The notes under the pieces: generated by a model
Seen by the model: the letters and a program-made list of their open reading frames with translations, nothing else
Database searches by the model: none
Told to the model about the DNA's origin: nothing
NCBI GenBank assembly: GCA_965153455.1
Contig: OZ234493.1
Span: 23,674,213-23,738,212 of the forward strand
Source: Sphagnum compactum
Taxonomy: Eukaryota > Bryophyta > Sphagnopsida > Sphagnales
DNA length: 64,000 nucleotides
Direction of reading: 5' to 3'
Part shown: piece by piece, positions 36,270 through 46,671 of the stretch
How the letters are laid out: each line of letters starts with the position of its first letter
Numbering within the stretch: the stretch's first letter is position 1
Translations under genes and position numbers: made by a program

Positions 36270-36725
36270 TTTATTTTTGTAGATTTTAGTGGTGAACCAT
36301 GAGGGTTTTCTATATGTTTTCAGCTTTATTTTGCAACTCCTAGATTTAAACCAAGATGGGTCCTTTTACCTTTTACTTCTGTTTTGCAGATTTTGGTGAT
36401 GAACCAATAAGGTTTTCTTTTTTGCTTTACCTTTGTTTTGTAAGTCCAAAATTGAACCATGATGAAATCTTGCCATTTTATTTTTGTTCTGCAAATTTTG
36501 GTGATGAACCATGAAGGTTTCAAATTTTTTTACCTCTATTTTATAATTCCCAAATTTCAACCATGATGGTCTTCCTTCCATTTTACCTTTGTTTTTTAGA
36601 TTCTAATGGTGAACCATGAGGGTGTTCTTTTGCTTTACTTATGTCTTGCAATTCCTAGATTTGAACCATGATGATTTTCCTTTTATTTTAACTTTGATTT
36701 ATAGATTGTGGTGCTAGACCCACGG
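36270..36725. repeat. Minisatellite, ~105-bp period, about four units
   Basis: GAACCAT-type motifs followed by (A/G)GGTTTTC occur at 36294, 36401, 36506 and 36611. Each unit carries a second AACCATGATGG-like motif about 50-55 bp later (36342, 36446, 36559, 36665), so the 105-bp unit is itself a diverged dimer. Apparent open frames on both strands across it are translations of the repeat. Confidence 0.8.
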
Positions 36726-38120
36726 TCTTCTTTCCTTTTATAAATGCATTTGGAAGTTTTGATAAGATTTCAAAAAGATCTTTGAAATATGCTTGGAAGT
36801 TTTTAAACATTTCCAAAATGATCCATGAATAATATGTTTAAAAGTTTTTAGAAGATGTAGAACTAATAGAAGCTTATTGAATAAGTTTCTAAAACAATAA
36901 TTAATAGCAAAAGTAACTAATAGAAGTTTCTTCTAAAAGAATAGTTGACACAAGTTTCTACAAGGTTATTTAGTATTAAAAATTAATTGTTAGAACTTTC
37001 TAAAAGGTTGACGATTTTTAAGAAAAAAAATTAGATAATATACGAAGAAGTTTGGAAGGCACTACCCCTCAATCTTGTATTCTTAGTTCATTTCATGTTT
37101 AATTTGCATCACACCTTGTTGAAATAATAAATTCATTTAGTTTTTGTTCATTGATGAATTCTTCGTTTGTCAAGTTCATATAATCTTTTTCAAGTTGTGT
37201 ATTTGTTTTTGTTTTTAACACATCCATATGGACAAGCCAAAAAGGGGAAATCTACCCCTATGGTTCTACCATTCTTTCAAGCTAGATTTGGATGTTCAAT
37301 ATGGTTTGTTTTTAAATTAACCATGAAATCCAATGCAATTGAAGCCATGCTTGAAGTCATGGCCTTTGCATTTGACAAGGCTAACTAGTCATTAATCCTT
37401 TCACTTGTATGTGGCAAGTGATCCAGGCATCATAATTGTTGTCCTATGTTTTTCCTAAATATATAAAGGTAATATAAATTGCCATAATTCATGTGCCTAA
37501 TCCTATTAAGGATGAAAAATGTTTCAATTCTATTGTTTTCTTGGAAAAAAAGGGGCAATTTTTAAATAATCTTTGTAGCTGGTTATTTTTATATACAATT
37601 TTTTTTTTTCACACATGACATCTTTCCATATAAGGTTGCCTATGAAATGTGGTTGTTCAACCATTAAATGCTTGAAGTTCATAGTTTGAATTTTATTGGT
37701 GATTTTGTGCCTCACTTCTCAATTGCTTATTGTTGATAACATTTCCTAAATTTAGGCTTATTGCTAGATTGTTTACTAACATTCACTATACATATCAAAA
37801 TAGTGATGGATTTGTAGTTTTAATAGCCAAAGATATAGATAGAGCAATGGGGTTCATTGCCACCATGGATTATGTGGCCTTTTATTTAATCACCTAAATG
37901 CACTTTTGTAAAAATGGTATTTGTTGGGAAAATTTCTTGGAAACATTTCTTAATTTTCGTAACATGTGTTTTCTGTTGTTTAAATGTTTTACCACCTAGG
38001 CAACAACCCAAATTTGAAAAAAAAGAGAAAAGGTTGGATGATGTAAGGTAGATTTTATTTTGTTGTGGTGTTTTTGAATTTACCATTTTTAGTAAAAAAA
38101 ATTCAATCAACAATCAGCTT
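36726..38120. other. AT-rich sequence, no gene recognised
   Basis: No coding motif and no tandem structure was noticed beyond simple A/T runs. Confidence 0.35.
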
Positions 38121-38449
38121 GAAATTATTATAATTTTGGTGGGAAATATTAACCAATAGTGGACGGATATTGGATTTTGTCAATATCCACCAATTTTGAT
38201 TATGCAGTTCATTAATATTCGTTACTTTTAGTTTTTTTTTAAAAATCATTTAATATATCTTATAATTATATCAAAAACTTAAAAAATCTAATGTTGGATT
38301 TCAATATTTGAGATATCATGTAACATAACATTTATAAGATATCCAAACCTTTTGAAGAATAAAATATGACAATTTTAACCCAACAAATCATTAGTATAAA
38401 ATCACAAGTCCAAAATTTCATTTTTTTCAAATTCCCCCTCGTATTCCTC

Positions 38450-41400
38450 TTATTCTTTTTATAGGGCAACATCAAACTCAATCAATTCTATCAAAGTAGA
38501 AGGTGAAGTACAACGCACCTTAGGATCATTGGACCGATTTTTATTAACAAATATCAACTTATCCAAATTTTCTAATTGCAAGCGACATCTATTCAAATTT
38601 GTAAATGCTTTAACTAATGAAAATATCCTCTCAGTTTCTATCTAGGATCCCATAATGCCAAGAATTTAACAAGCAAATAATGTAATAATTGGAAACAAAG
38701 ACTCATGTTTCCCCACCCAAAGGACATTCATTAGTAGAAAAATTCATATTTGCAATTAAAATCCAATTGTAAATGACTCTTGTAACTCTTATTAGTTTCA
38801 TAAGTTTAGTCACATTCAACATGTAATTGCAAATACGATTTAAGCATGACATTAACACAATGCACATAGATGAAGTATATTAAAATCAACCATATACTTT
38901 GACCATTTTTTTTTGCAACTAATTATCACAATGTGTATCTCGTTAACCAATCACACCATGTCACGTGTCACAATTTTTGCATTTCAAAAAAATGAGAATT
39001 AAAAATAAATGTTTTAGGTTTCATCATCCATTATGGATGTTTTGATATTGATGCACATGGCCAAATCAAAAGTTGCCACATGGCACAATTTGTGCATTTA
39101 AAAATAAACAAAAGTAAATTTTTTTCACAATGATTATTCATTTAAAATGGTCTTATATTGTGACATGTGACACAATCAAAAATTGCTACATGACATAAAT
39201 TGCGCATTTCCAAAATAAGTAAAACTAAAAGTTTTACTTTAGTTTCATTATGATTGTGCATTTTAAATGGTCCTATATTGTGACATGTGACATAATCGGA
39301 AGTTGTCACATGGCATATGAATTGAATTTTGGAATTCTTTTGAAAATACTTACCTACTTACCTAGGCTACATACCTAATTACCTATCTACTTACATTAAA
39401 TACATAAGTAGTAGGAAGGTAAAGGTGAAGCTGAAGTAAAAAAGTAATCATGTAATTTTTTAAATATTTTTGATGTTTTGCTTTTAGGGCTAAGCTTTTT
39501 TGAGCTCATCTTAAATTGACACATTATGTTATTGTGAGAACACAAGAAAAAACACCTTCATATAGTTTGTGAGATGAGATTCAAGGACAAAACATGAGTA
39601 AAATCTTTTAGTTGCACTTTAATTACAAATTGGGTTACAACTAAAATAAGATTCTCCCACATGATTAGTGTTTTTGTTAATTTTGTAAATTACACAACTA
39701 GATAGGTAATTATTTGATAATTATACATATGAATTAATGATTTGAAATGAAGATTTAAATTTTTTATTTCAATTAATGAGTCTAACAAAAAGAATTAACT
39801 ATCAAAGTAATTAATATGAATTATTATCTGAAACTTTAATTATTTGACCTAATATCTGAATTGAACTGATTAATTCAGATTAATAGCTAATTATTCAGTC
39901 TAATAAATTAATTCATAGTAATTAGGTAAATTAATTTATATTATTAAATATTAAATATTAAATAAGGTTTATTTAACTAACTAAGATTATTTCATGTTTA
40001 TTTATTAATCAATCAATTAGTTAATGGTAATAATTCACCAATAATTAATGTTTGTTTATATGATGATTATATTTGTAATACCCTATTCACCAACTCCTCG
40101 GTTGGCTCATTACTCCCAACATACATTTCAAAAATATCAAGATTGGAATCTTCATCAATATGTTGTTTGCCACAAATCCAAATTTTGCCATAATGTGTAA
40201 GATTTGGTGACATTTCGAAAGCATTGGAAAAAATAATTGTTTATAATATTCTTTCAATCAATAACATATGAAACCAATTAGAGACTTTTAAATTTGGGCA
40301 TAACATCAAGGATAACATATTATAAATTTTATTTTCTTCAAATTTCCTTAAAAATGAAAGAAAACCATCTAAACCCCCAACTTCTTTTTTGATGTTAAAA
40401 ACAAGGAATGACATTTCAAAAGCAACAACAAATCATCATCCATCAAATTATCCATACTAGGTGAAGTTCTAGATTCTTTTCTAAAATTTAAGGTCATGGT
40501 AATTACTACATGCAATGCATAAAAAAACAACCAATGATTACAAAATCGGTTCAACACATAAGCACTCACAATTGGAAAGAGAACATTAACAATGATTTGA
40601 AATATTTGTCAAATTAAAGGTGGAGTGGAGGACCACGACCAATAATCTTCATTATTATTTGTCGATTATAATCAAAGTCAATTGCTACCCTAAATTAGAA
40701 TATTACTTCTTGGAATAATATGATTTTGCTCACAAACTTGCATAAACACATAAAAAATCAACAACAAAATCTAGAAATTCCAAAATTGAAAAACCCTGTA
40801 GAAATATATAAAACCCAAAAAAATTGTAAAAACAACATTGACTTAATTTCACTAGAGTGTTCAATTTTCTTCTAGTCTTCTACTAGCTTCAACATAAGCC
40901 TTGTTCCATTCCTATTAACCTTTGCCAAATTGCTTTGCCCAAGTGATGCATTTTTATAAATCTTTATGGGTAGATTTTATAAATACATATTTGAGGCCTT
41001 TGCAAACTTTTTCATCAATGGTAACATATTGGCAAGCTTTGGAAAAAACACACTTGAAACAAGTCCTTTGAAAGTTCTTTTCAAATTTCAAGCTTCACAT
41101 TTCACAATAGATTTTAGTGCACTTGTCAATGTGTTCAAATTAGAACCCTTATATTTGACATACACTATTATCCTATTCCTCAAGCCATATATATCTAGAA
41201 GATCAATTATGTTTGTTACCAATTCTTGTCTTGTAGTGTGAACAACTTCAGATAGATCAAGAGTTACATGCTTTGGCCTCCAATCAAATCCAAAAAATAT
41301 ATAACCAAAGCAAACACATAATGTGCACCCTTGGACATCTAGAGATTAAAGTTGGCAATAATACAATAACAATTCTTTTATAACATGCTTGCATAACATA

Positions 41401-41990
41401 TTCATGTTTAGTTTTTTCCATTAAGTTAAGTAGAACATCATGTGAAAAAATATTTCTTGAAGGAACTTGAACATGAGGACACAAATGAAATACCATATGC
41501 ATTAACCATATACTCTCCACAAACTTTAAAAGCAAGTGGTTTTTCACCATCAAAAGTGCAAGGTCTTCCACAAACATTTTTTATTCTACAACATCCTTTT
41601 TGAAAAGTTTTTTTGAAGCAAAAAAATTAGAAATGGAAGAACTAAAGGCATTTGCTCTTTTTTTTGTAGGTTGCTTTTCCAAATTTCCTTTCACTAAACT
41701 ATTGACCTCTTCAATGTTCTTGAAAATTATTGAATGATCTACATAAACATGGTTTTTCAAACATGTTATTCCCCTTGTCTTATAATATAATATTAGACCT
41801 TTCATATAATAAAGATTTAAAAAAAGAATAAATTTGGAATAACACAATATACAATACATGATATGAGGGGCTTCAAGTGAGACTTTTGCATTGCCGTTAA
41901 CACAATAGAAAAACCAATATAAAACATTCCTATTATGTGGTTGCCATTTTCTTCTTTGAAGATGCAATTGTTCCAAAATTTGATTAGTTT
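38450..41990 (-). pseudogene. hAT transposase pseudogene with BED zinc finger
   Basis: From about 41975 leftward the minus strand encodes a BED-like finger, MYCILCY ... GITCLKNHVYVDHSIIF (Cys-x2-Cys then His-x4-His), and a Lys/Ser linker (KKRANAFSSSISNFFASKKL). The start of the hAT core follows: MFVEDLALLMVKNHLLLKFV, VPSRNIFSHDVLLNLMEKTK, then sequence resembling the Asp-containing segment at about 41270. The part left of 40.6 kb is only faintly readable. Stops and frameshifts throughout. Confidence 0.6.
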
Positions 41991-42429
41991 TTTGTCTTTA
42001 GTTTGCAATCTTTTTTCATTTACTCCTAGAATTCTAGTAGACTCAATTTGTGAACTTGGGTTCTATTCCATTCCTTGCACTTTTTCTTCAATTTTAGTTT
42101 CACTTATAAATAATATTGTTTTTTCATTTTGCATTCCTTGATTTTCATTTTCACTCAATCCTTCCAGTTTTCATGCAAGTGCTTTGCAAAGCCAATGGTG
42201 GAAAAATTCAAGCAAACAAATGTCATACAAAATTACCAAAGATATTACTACTATTATGCACACTTAAAAACAAATGAAGCAAAAATTCATTAGCAAAATA
42301 ATCTATTGAAAACATATAAGCGATGTGGGTTTAAGGTTTAAGGTTTATTGTGATTTGCAATGTAATTTTAGTGCAATGTATAATGTAGTTTTTAAAAAAA
42401 AAATGTTATATAGTAAGCCCTACACAACA

Positions 42430-42775
42430 ACCACAAAATTATATATATATATAATGAAAAAAAGGAAATCGAGAAAAAACACGTAATTTTTTATTAAAAA
42501 ATGAACATAGAAACAAGAAAAAAACCATAGGAAAGGGCAAAAAAAGGAAGGAAATTGAACAAAAAATAGAAAAAAAAAAAAACAGAAAACAAATCACAAA
42601 AACAAGGAAACAAAACACATAAAACAAAAGAAAAAAAAGAGAAAAAACACAGAAACAAAACTAAAATATAAATAATGACAAAAGAAACAACAAACAAAGG
42701 AAAGTGAAACAAAACACATACAAAAGCAAGAAAAAGAAGGAAAAAAAATGAAAAAAATGAAAAAATTACCCTGCT
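42430..42775. repeat. Low-complexity (TA)n and A/G-rich tract
   Basis: A short (AT)n run at about 42437-42453 is followed by ~300 bp of A-rich, G-interspersed sequence. The long Phe/Leu/Ser-rich minus-strand frames over it reflect this composition. Confidence 0.8.
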
Positions 42776-43455
42776 ACTGCCAAGAAACTCGCCATTCAGC
42801 TCCTCCTCACCTGATCCATGTAACTGTTCATTATCACATACAATATGCAACCCAGTACATGCAAGAATAGAATAATGGAGTTGTTGTTCAGTTGTACCAT
42901 TAGAAAGGGCACATGTATGGCCAAAGAGTGAAGCAACAATGGAAAGAAGAATACAGACCAGCAGCCGTGGGAGAGAAGGAAGAGCATGGTGGGAAAGAAG
43001 AAGAAAAAAAGAAAAGCAAAAAATTGCAAAATAACATAGTGGGGCCCACATTGGAGCTCAGGCCCCTTTTGCAACCCTTTGGATTTAGGGTTGGAGGCGG
43101 TGGCCACCTCCAAAACACAGTTTGTCTTTTTTTTTCCTTCTCAAATTGAAGCCCTAGCCCTCCAAACCCGGTTTTCATTTTTTTTTCTCAAACTAATGTC
43201 TTAGCTCCTAGCCCTATCCTGAGTTGTCATATCCAAATCCGAGCAAGAATTTGATATCCTGCCTAAACTTAAAAATTTTAATTAAAAAAATTGATTCAAG
43301 ATATTTACTGAATGTGAATGGATATCATATTGCTGAGATCTGAGGATCCGGATATCATTTTGAATATCATTTTTTTGATGTCATAAGAGTTTTAAAGATG
43401 ATATCCGAGATGAAATCTGGGTCTGATACCCACCCAACCCTCGTATTAACCATAC

Positions 43456-43700
43456 CTGCTCAACTGCTGATTTTTATCTCTCACTTCAGCAAAGGTGTAC
43501 CAGTTAAGCTGTGGTTCTAGTACTTTTGGACAATTACTGTGTGCATGATAGCCCATTGCATTACCCAAGACTCTAACCCCCTCTGCCCCCGGCCCCTCCC
43601 CTCCCCTCCCCTCCCTCCCCTCCGGCACAAGCTGCATTACTAGTTGGAGCAAATTTCGGCTGTTCCTGCTTGCATGCCATCGAATCCCAGGTCAATGCAA
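43456..43700 (-). CDS. Putative exon of an unidentified minus-strand gene
   Basis: The minus strand reads NAMGYHAHSNCPKVLEPQLN then WYTFAEVRDKNQQLS before a consensus-like donor (CAG/GTATGG, intron from 43455). Upstream, in another frame, is CKQEQPKFAPTSNAACAGGE, Gly-rich over a G-run tract (43577-43622), so the frame may slip there. The probable hAT element ends only ~15 bp beyond the donor, inside the presumed intron. Not recognised. Confidence 0.3.
43577..43622 (-). other. G-run tract (G-quadruplex candidate)
   Basis: On the minus strand this is a series of GGGG runs separated by single A or short spacers (GGGGAGGGGAGGGG and similar), a strong pattern for a four-stranded structure. It lies in or next to a putative exon. 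Confidence 0.7.
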
Positions 43701-43995
43701 TCCCATGCTGTGGGGGAACACTAACATGTCACAAGTATTGTATGAGTTCAAGTGTACTGAGGCACGTTTAGTGACCATGTATGAAAAATATCATGCGCAG
43801 GCCGACAAACTCTGACAGTTTGAGAACTGATATGCAAACTTGAAAGTTGAAGGGTACAGTAACACCATATTGACTTGGAAATGACATTGTCTCAATTCAA
43901 GGCCAAACCCAATGGCACTCATTCGTCTCTTGCATTATAGATCTCCCTACAGAAAAAAGCATTACAAAAGTCACATGAAGTAGGGCACAATTTAC

Positions 43996-44163
43996 CCGTG
44001 ATCCTGCACATTTTGCAAGATAGAAAGCCCTTTCTAGTTGATGCAATTGTTCATTGGTCAACAGACCTCTCTGCTCAGCTGCATCGGAGCATGCCATCAG
44101 AATTGGGGAATGGAGGCCCAAAGATTGGCCGTGGTTTTGCAGTGTTGAAGTTCCAAGGAACAA
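43996..44163 (-). CDS. Putative exon of an unidentified minus-strand gene
   Basis: The minus-strand frame reads ILMACSDAAEQRGLLTNEQL then HQLERAFYLAKCAGSR, an amphipathic helical pattern, ending at a GTAAAT donor (intron from 43995). The acceptor is unclear: an ...GATGCAG near 44090 is possible. Same strand and neighbourhood as 43456-43700. Not recognised. Confidence 0.3.
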
Positions 44164-46330
44164 TATTGGTACATCTACTGAGTGTCCCCTGGTCAGGTTT
44201 AGTGTTCATTGAGGGGAACATTCGTATAAGTACAATATAGATAGTCAAACATTGGGAAACCTCATTGCACCCCTGTCTGGAAGTCATCCACTAACATTAT
44301 TTGCACTTTTGCATGGAACTAATACCAAGACTGCACAATTGGTCTGCTAGTTTGATGGTAGTTGTAGGCAGGCTCTGCCCAGAGCCAAGAGAATTCACTT
44401 CTGTTTAGGATTTAATACAATTTTGCCTCCTACAAACAAGGGGGTGAGCTCTGCCTGAAGAGACTTTGCATCCTTTTATGACTTGATACAATTTTGCCTT
44501 GAAAAAACAAGTGGGCCAATTCTTAGGTGATAGCCCAAAACCTAGCTTTTTTCTTTTGGCTACATCACGAAAGAAAGGCAGCCAAAAGAAACCCTTAAAA
44601 AAAACCCTACTTCAGCCTTGGGGGATGCTTATTTTGGGGATGCCCCTGCCCTGAGGCTTTAGCCTACACATAAAGAACCAGTAGAAAATTTTCCGGTGTA
44701 TTTGGGGGGGAACATTACCTCAGTAGAACTTCTGCCTATAGAGGATGGCACCTTATGCATAATGTACTGTGAGGAACCTTATTCTAAGGTGTCATCTTTC
44801 TTCCCAAATAAAATCGAGCCGTCCATTTAGAAGAACAAAATGATACCGATTCTTTAAGCCAGGTAAGGACTAAGGACCTCAGACCTCATGCTGGCCTGCA
44901 TTCCCAGAATGGCCTCATTCTTGGTCCTTCTTGGTCCTTACTGAAACAAAACAAGCACATAATTTACATGCATCAACAATTTGGTAACCAACAATTTGGG
45001 CCTGATCTTGTATTTTGTATTGGCGCCCAACGTGTCCCTTGCCAGCAGGGACAGGGTGAGCACTATCTCCCAGTAAAAAGGCTCAAAGAATATGTCACCT
45101 TTGCATAATTCATCCATGGAAGCATTCCCCTTGGCTGAATCAAAAGGGCTCATTTGGTCCTTTTATATGGGAAGCTACATCTGATATTTGCTGACAATTT
45201 TAGGAACTAGGTATGAATGTTCAAGTTCACTATTAGGAGGGGCCAATTGCAGGACTAATTACTGAAATTCCAGGTTTTATGTTCACCGACTATTATGGAC
45301 TAGGTGATTAGTGAGAGGCTGCCAGTTGCCAGAAATATCTGAGGCACTCCAATAACCGACCATAATGAGGACCTTGATGCCCTCTTTTCATCCACAAAAG
45401 AGAGTGGCTTTGATGTTTACATTCAAGAAGTGAAAGGTTATGGAATCATTGGGCCGATGATTCCATAACCTGGCCCAATGAGAGCCAATGATGGTACCTT
45501 TTGCTAACTAGTAGGCTGGAAATGGAACTCAAGTAAAATTTTATGGGTTCTATCTTACGATCTGATAGCCAATCAGAGCAAGATTCTCATTACAATGAAC
45601 AAGATTAAATTACATGCCAATTTACAGTAACTTATGATATCCATTATAGGCTTAATTAATAAAAATGAAGATTTTTCTCAAACACAATAACATTAGATTG
45701 TGAATGTCCTTTCTTATGCCTTTCTGTAAGACTTAAAGCACCCACATGAACAATTCAAAATGATTGTGCATTAGGTCAAAATCCCATAAGGTTGTATGAT
45801 TCACAGATCATACAACATTTGAGCAGGAATGTAATACATAATACTTTACACCTATCAGTTCTTGATTGTGAGATAGAATGGACCTTAGAAAATGGCACCA
45901 CAGCTTTTAATTTCAGAATTGCATAGTATTGAAAGAGGGTATCTCCATGTCAACTAAAGATGTCCGCCCAGGTTTGTGAACTAGTAAAAGAACCAAGACT
46001 GAACTGGGTGTTAAGGTCCAATCATTAACTTCACATCAAAATTCTGAAAGAAGAGAGAAACATTGTGCATTCAAAAGGAATGTTGAAAAACAGGGCAAAG
46101 ATGCCAAACAAGAAGAATCCTGATTTTAAGAAACATGGTATCTCTCTGTGTTATTGGGAGCTTACCTTGATGCTCTTGGCATGCCAAGAAAGTGCCACAA
46201 ACATCTACAATCATTCAATCCACAAAATTTACAGTAAATTCTCTTTCAAAGGGACTACAATCCTCATTGCCCAACCCAACCTAGCATTCCCAACATTCCC
46301 AACATCCCCTTACATACCCTTGCATTCCAT
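44164..46330. other. Intergenic sequence between the unidentified exons and the axonemal gene
   Basis: Composition is more balanced than in the repeats. A minus-strand frame at 45131-44938 (SPFDSAKGNASMDELCKGDI, then FFEPFYWEIVLTLSLLARDT) is weakly protein-like and could be a further exon. At about 44622-44664 there is a partial copy of the short palindromic MITE (TTATTTTGGGGATGCCCCTG). Confidence 0.3.
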
Positions 46331-46337
46331 TGTTCCA

Positions 46338-46343
46338 TTTATT
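46338..46343 (-). promoter_or_regulatory. Possible polyadenylation signal (AATAAA) of the axonemal gene
   Basis: AATAAA on the minus strand about 330 bp past the stop codon, a plausible 3' untranslated length. Position is the only evidence. Confidence 0.35.
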
Positions 46344-46671
46344 ACCAACTGGTCCCACATTTCTTAACATCATGTTTGACCATGTTCTAATGTTGCTTTG
46401 CTATTGTGGAGTTTCCTTTGCAATCTCATATCTAGTGATACAAACAATAGGAGAAACTTGAGCCTTGTGAAGGTAAAAATGAAACCTACATACATATACA
46501 TATATTTACAATCTGAAACTTAAAATAAAGTTTGCAAATTGAGTAAAAACCAACCTGTTTGGTTGCACTCAGTTGTAGAAGAGTTTGAGTTGTGAAGTAG
46601 GTTGTACAGAGATACTACAGTATTGCGACATACCAACATTATAGCTTCCCTGGGGAATACCTGCTATACTT

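Larger units (their letters stand above)
38130..43440 (-). mobile_element. Probable hAT element carrying the BED-type transposase
   Basis: The right end reads GAAATCTGGGTCTGATACCC + ACCCAACCCT and is preceded by several GGATATC-type subterminal motifs (about 43253-43400). A related but diverged stretch with GGATATTGG and CAATATCC lies at about 38160-38200. These would bracket the transposase remnant in a ~5.3-kb element. No clear 8-bp duplication was found, so the left boundary is uncertain. Confidence 0.4.

Noticed and set aside
36326-36581. Overlapping minus-strand frames with repeated VHHQNLQN
   Set aside because: Translations of the 105-bp minisatellite.
42494-43178. Several Phe/Leu/Ser-rich minus-strand open frames
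   Set aside because: They read through an A-rich low-complexity tract on the plus strand. Composition alone explains them.
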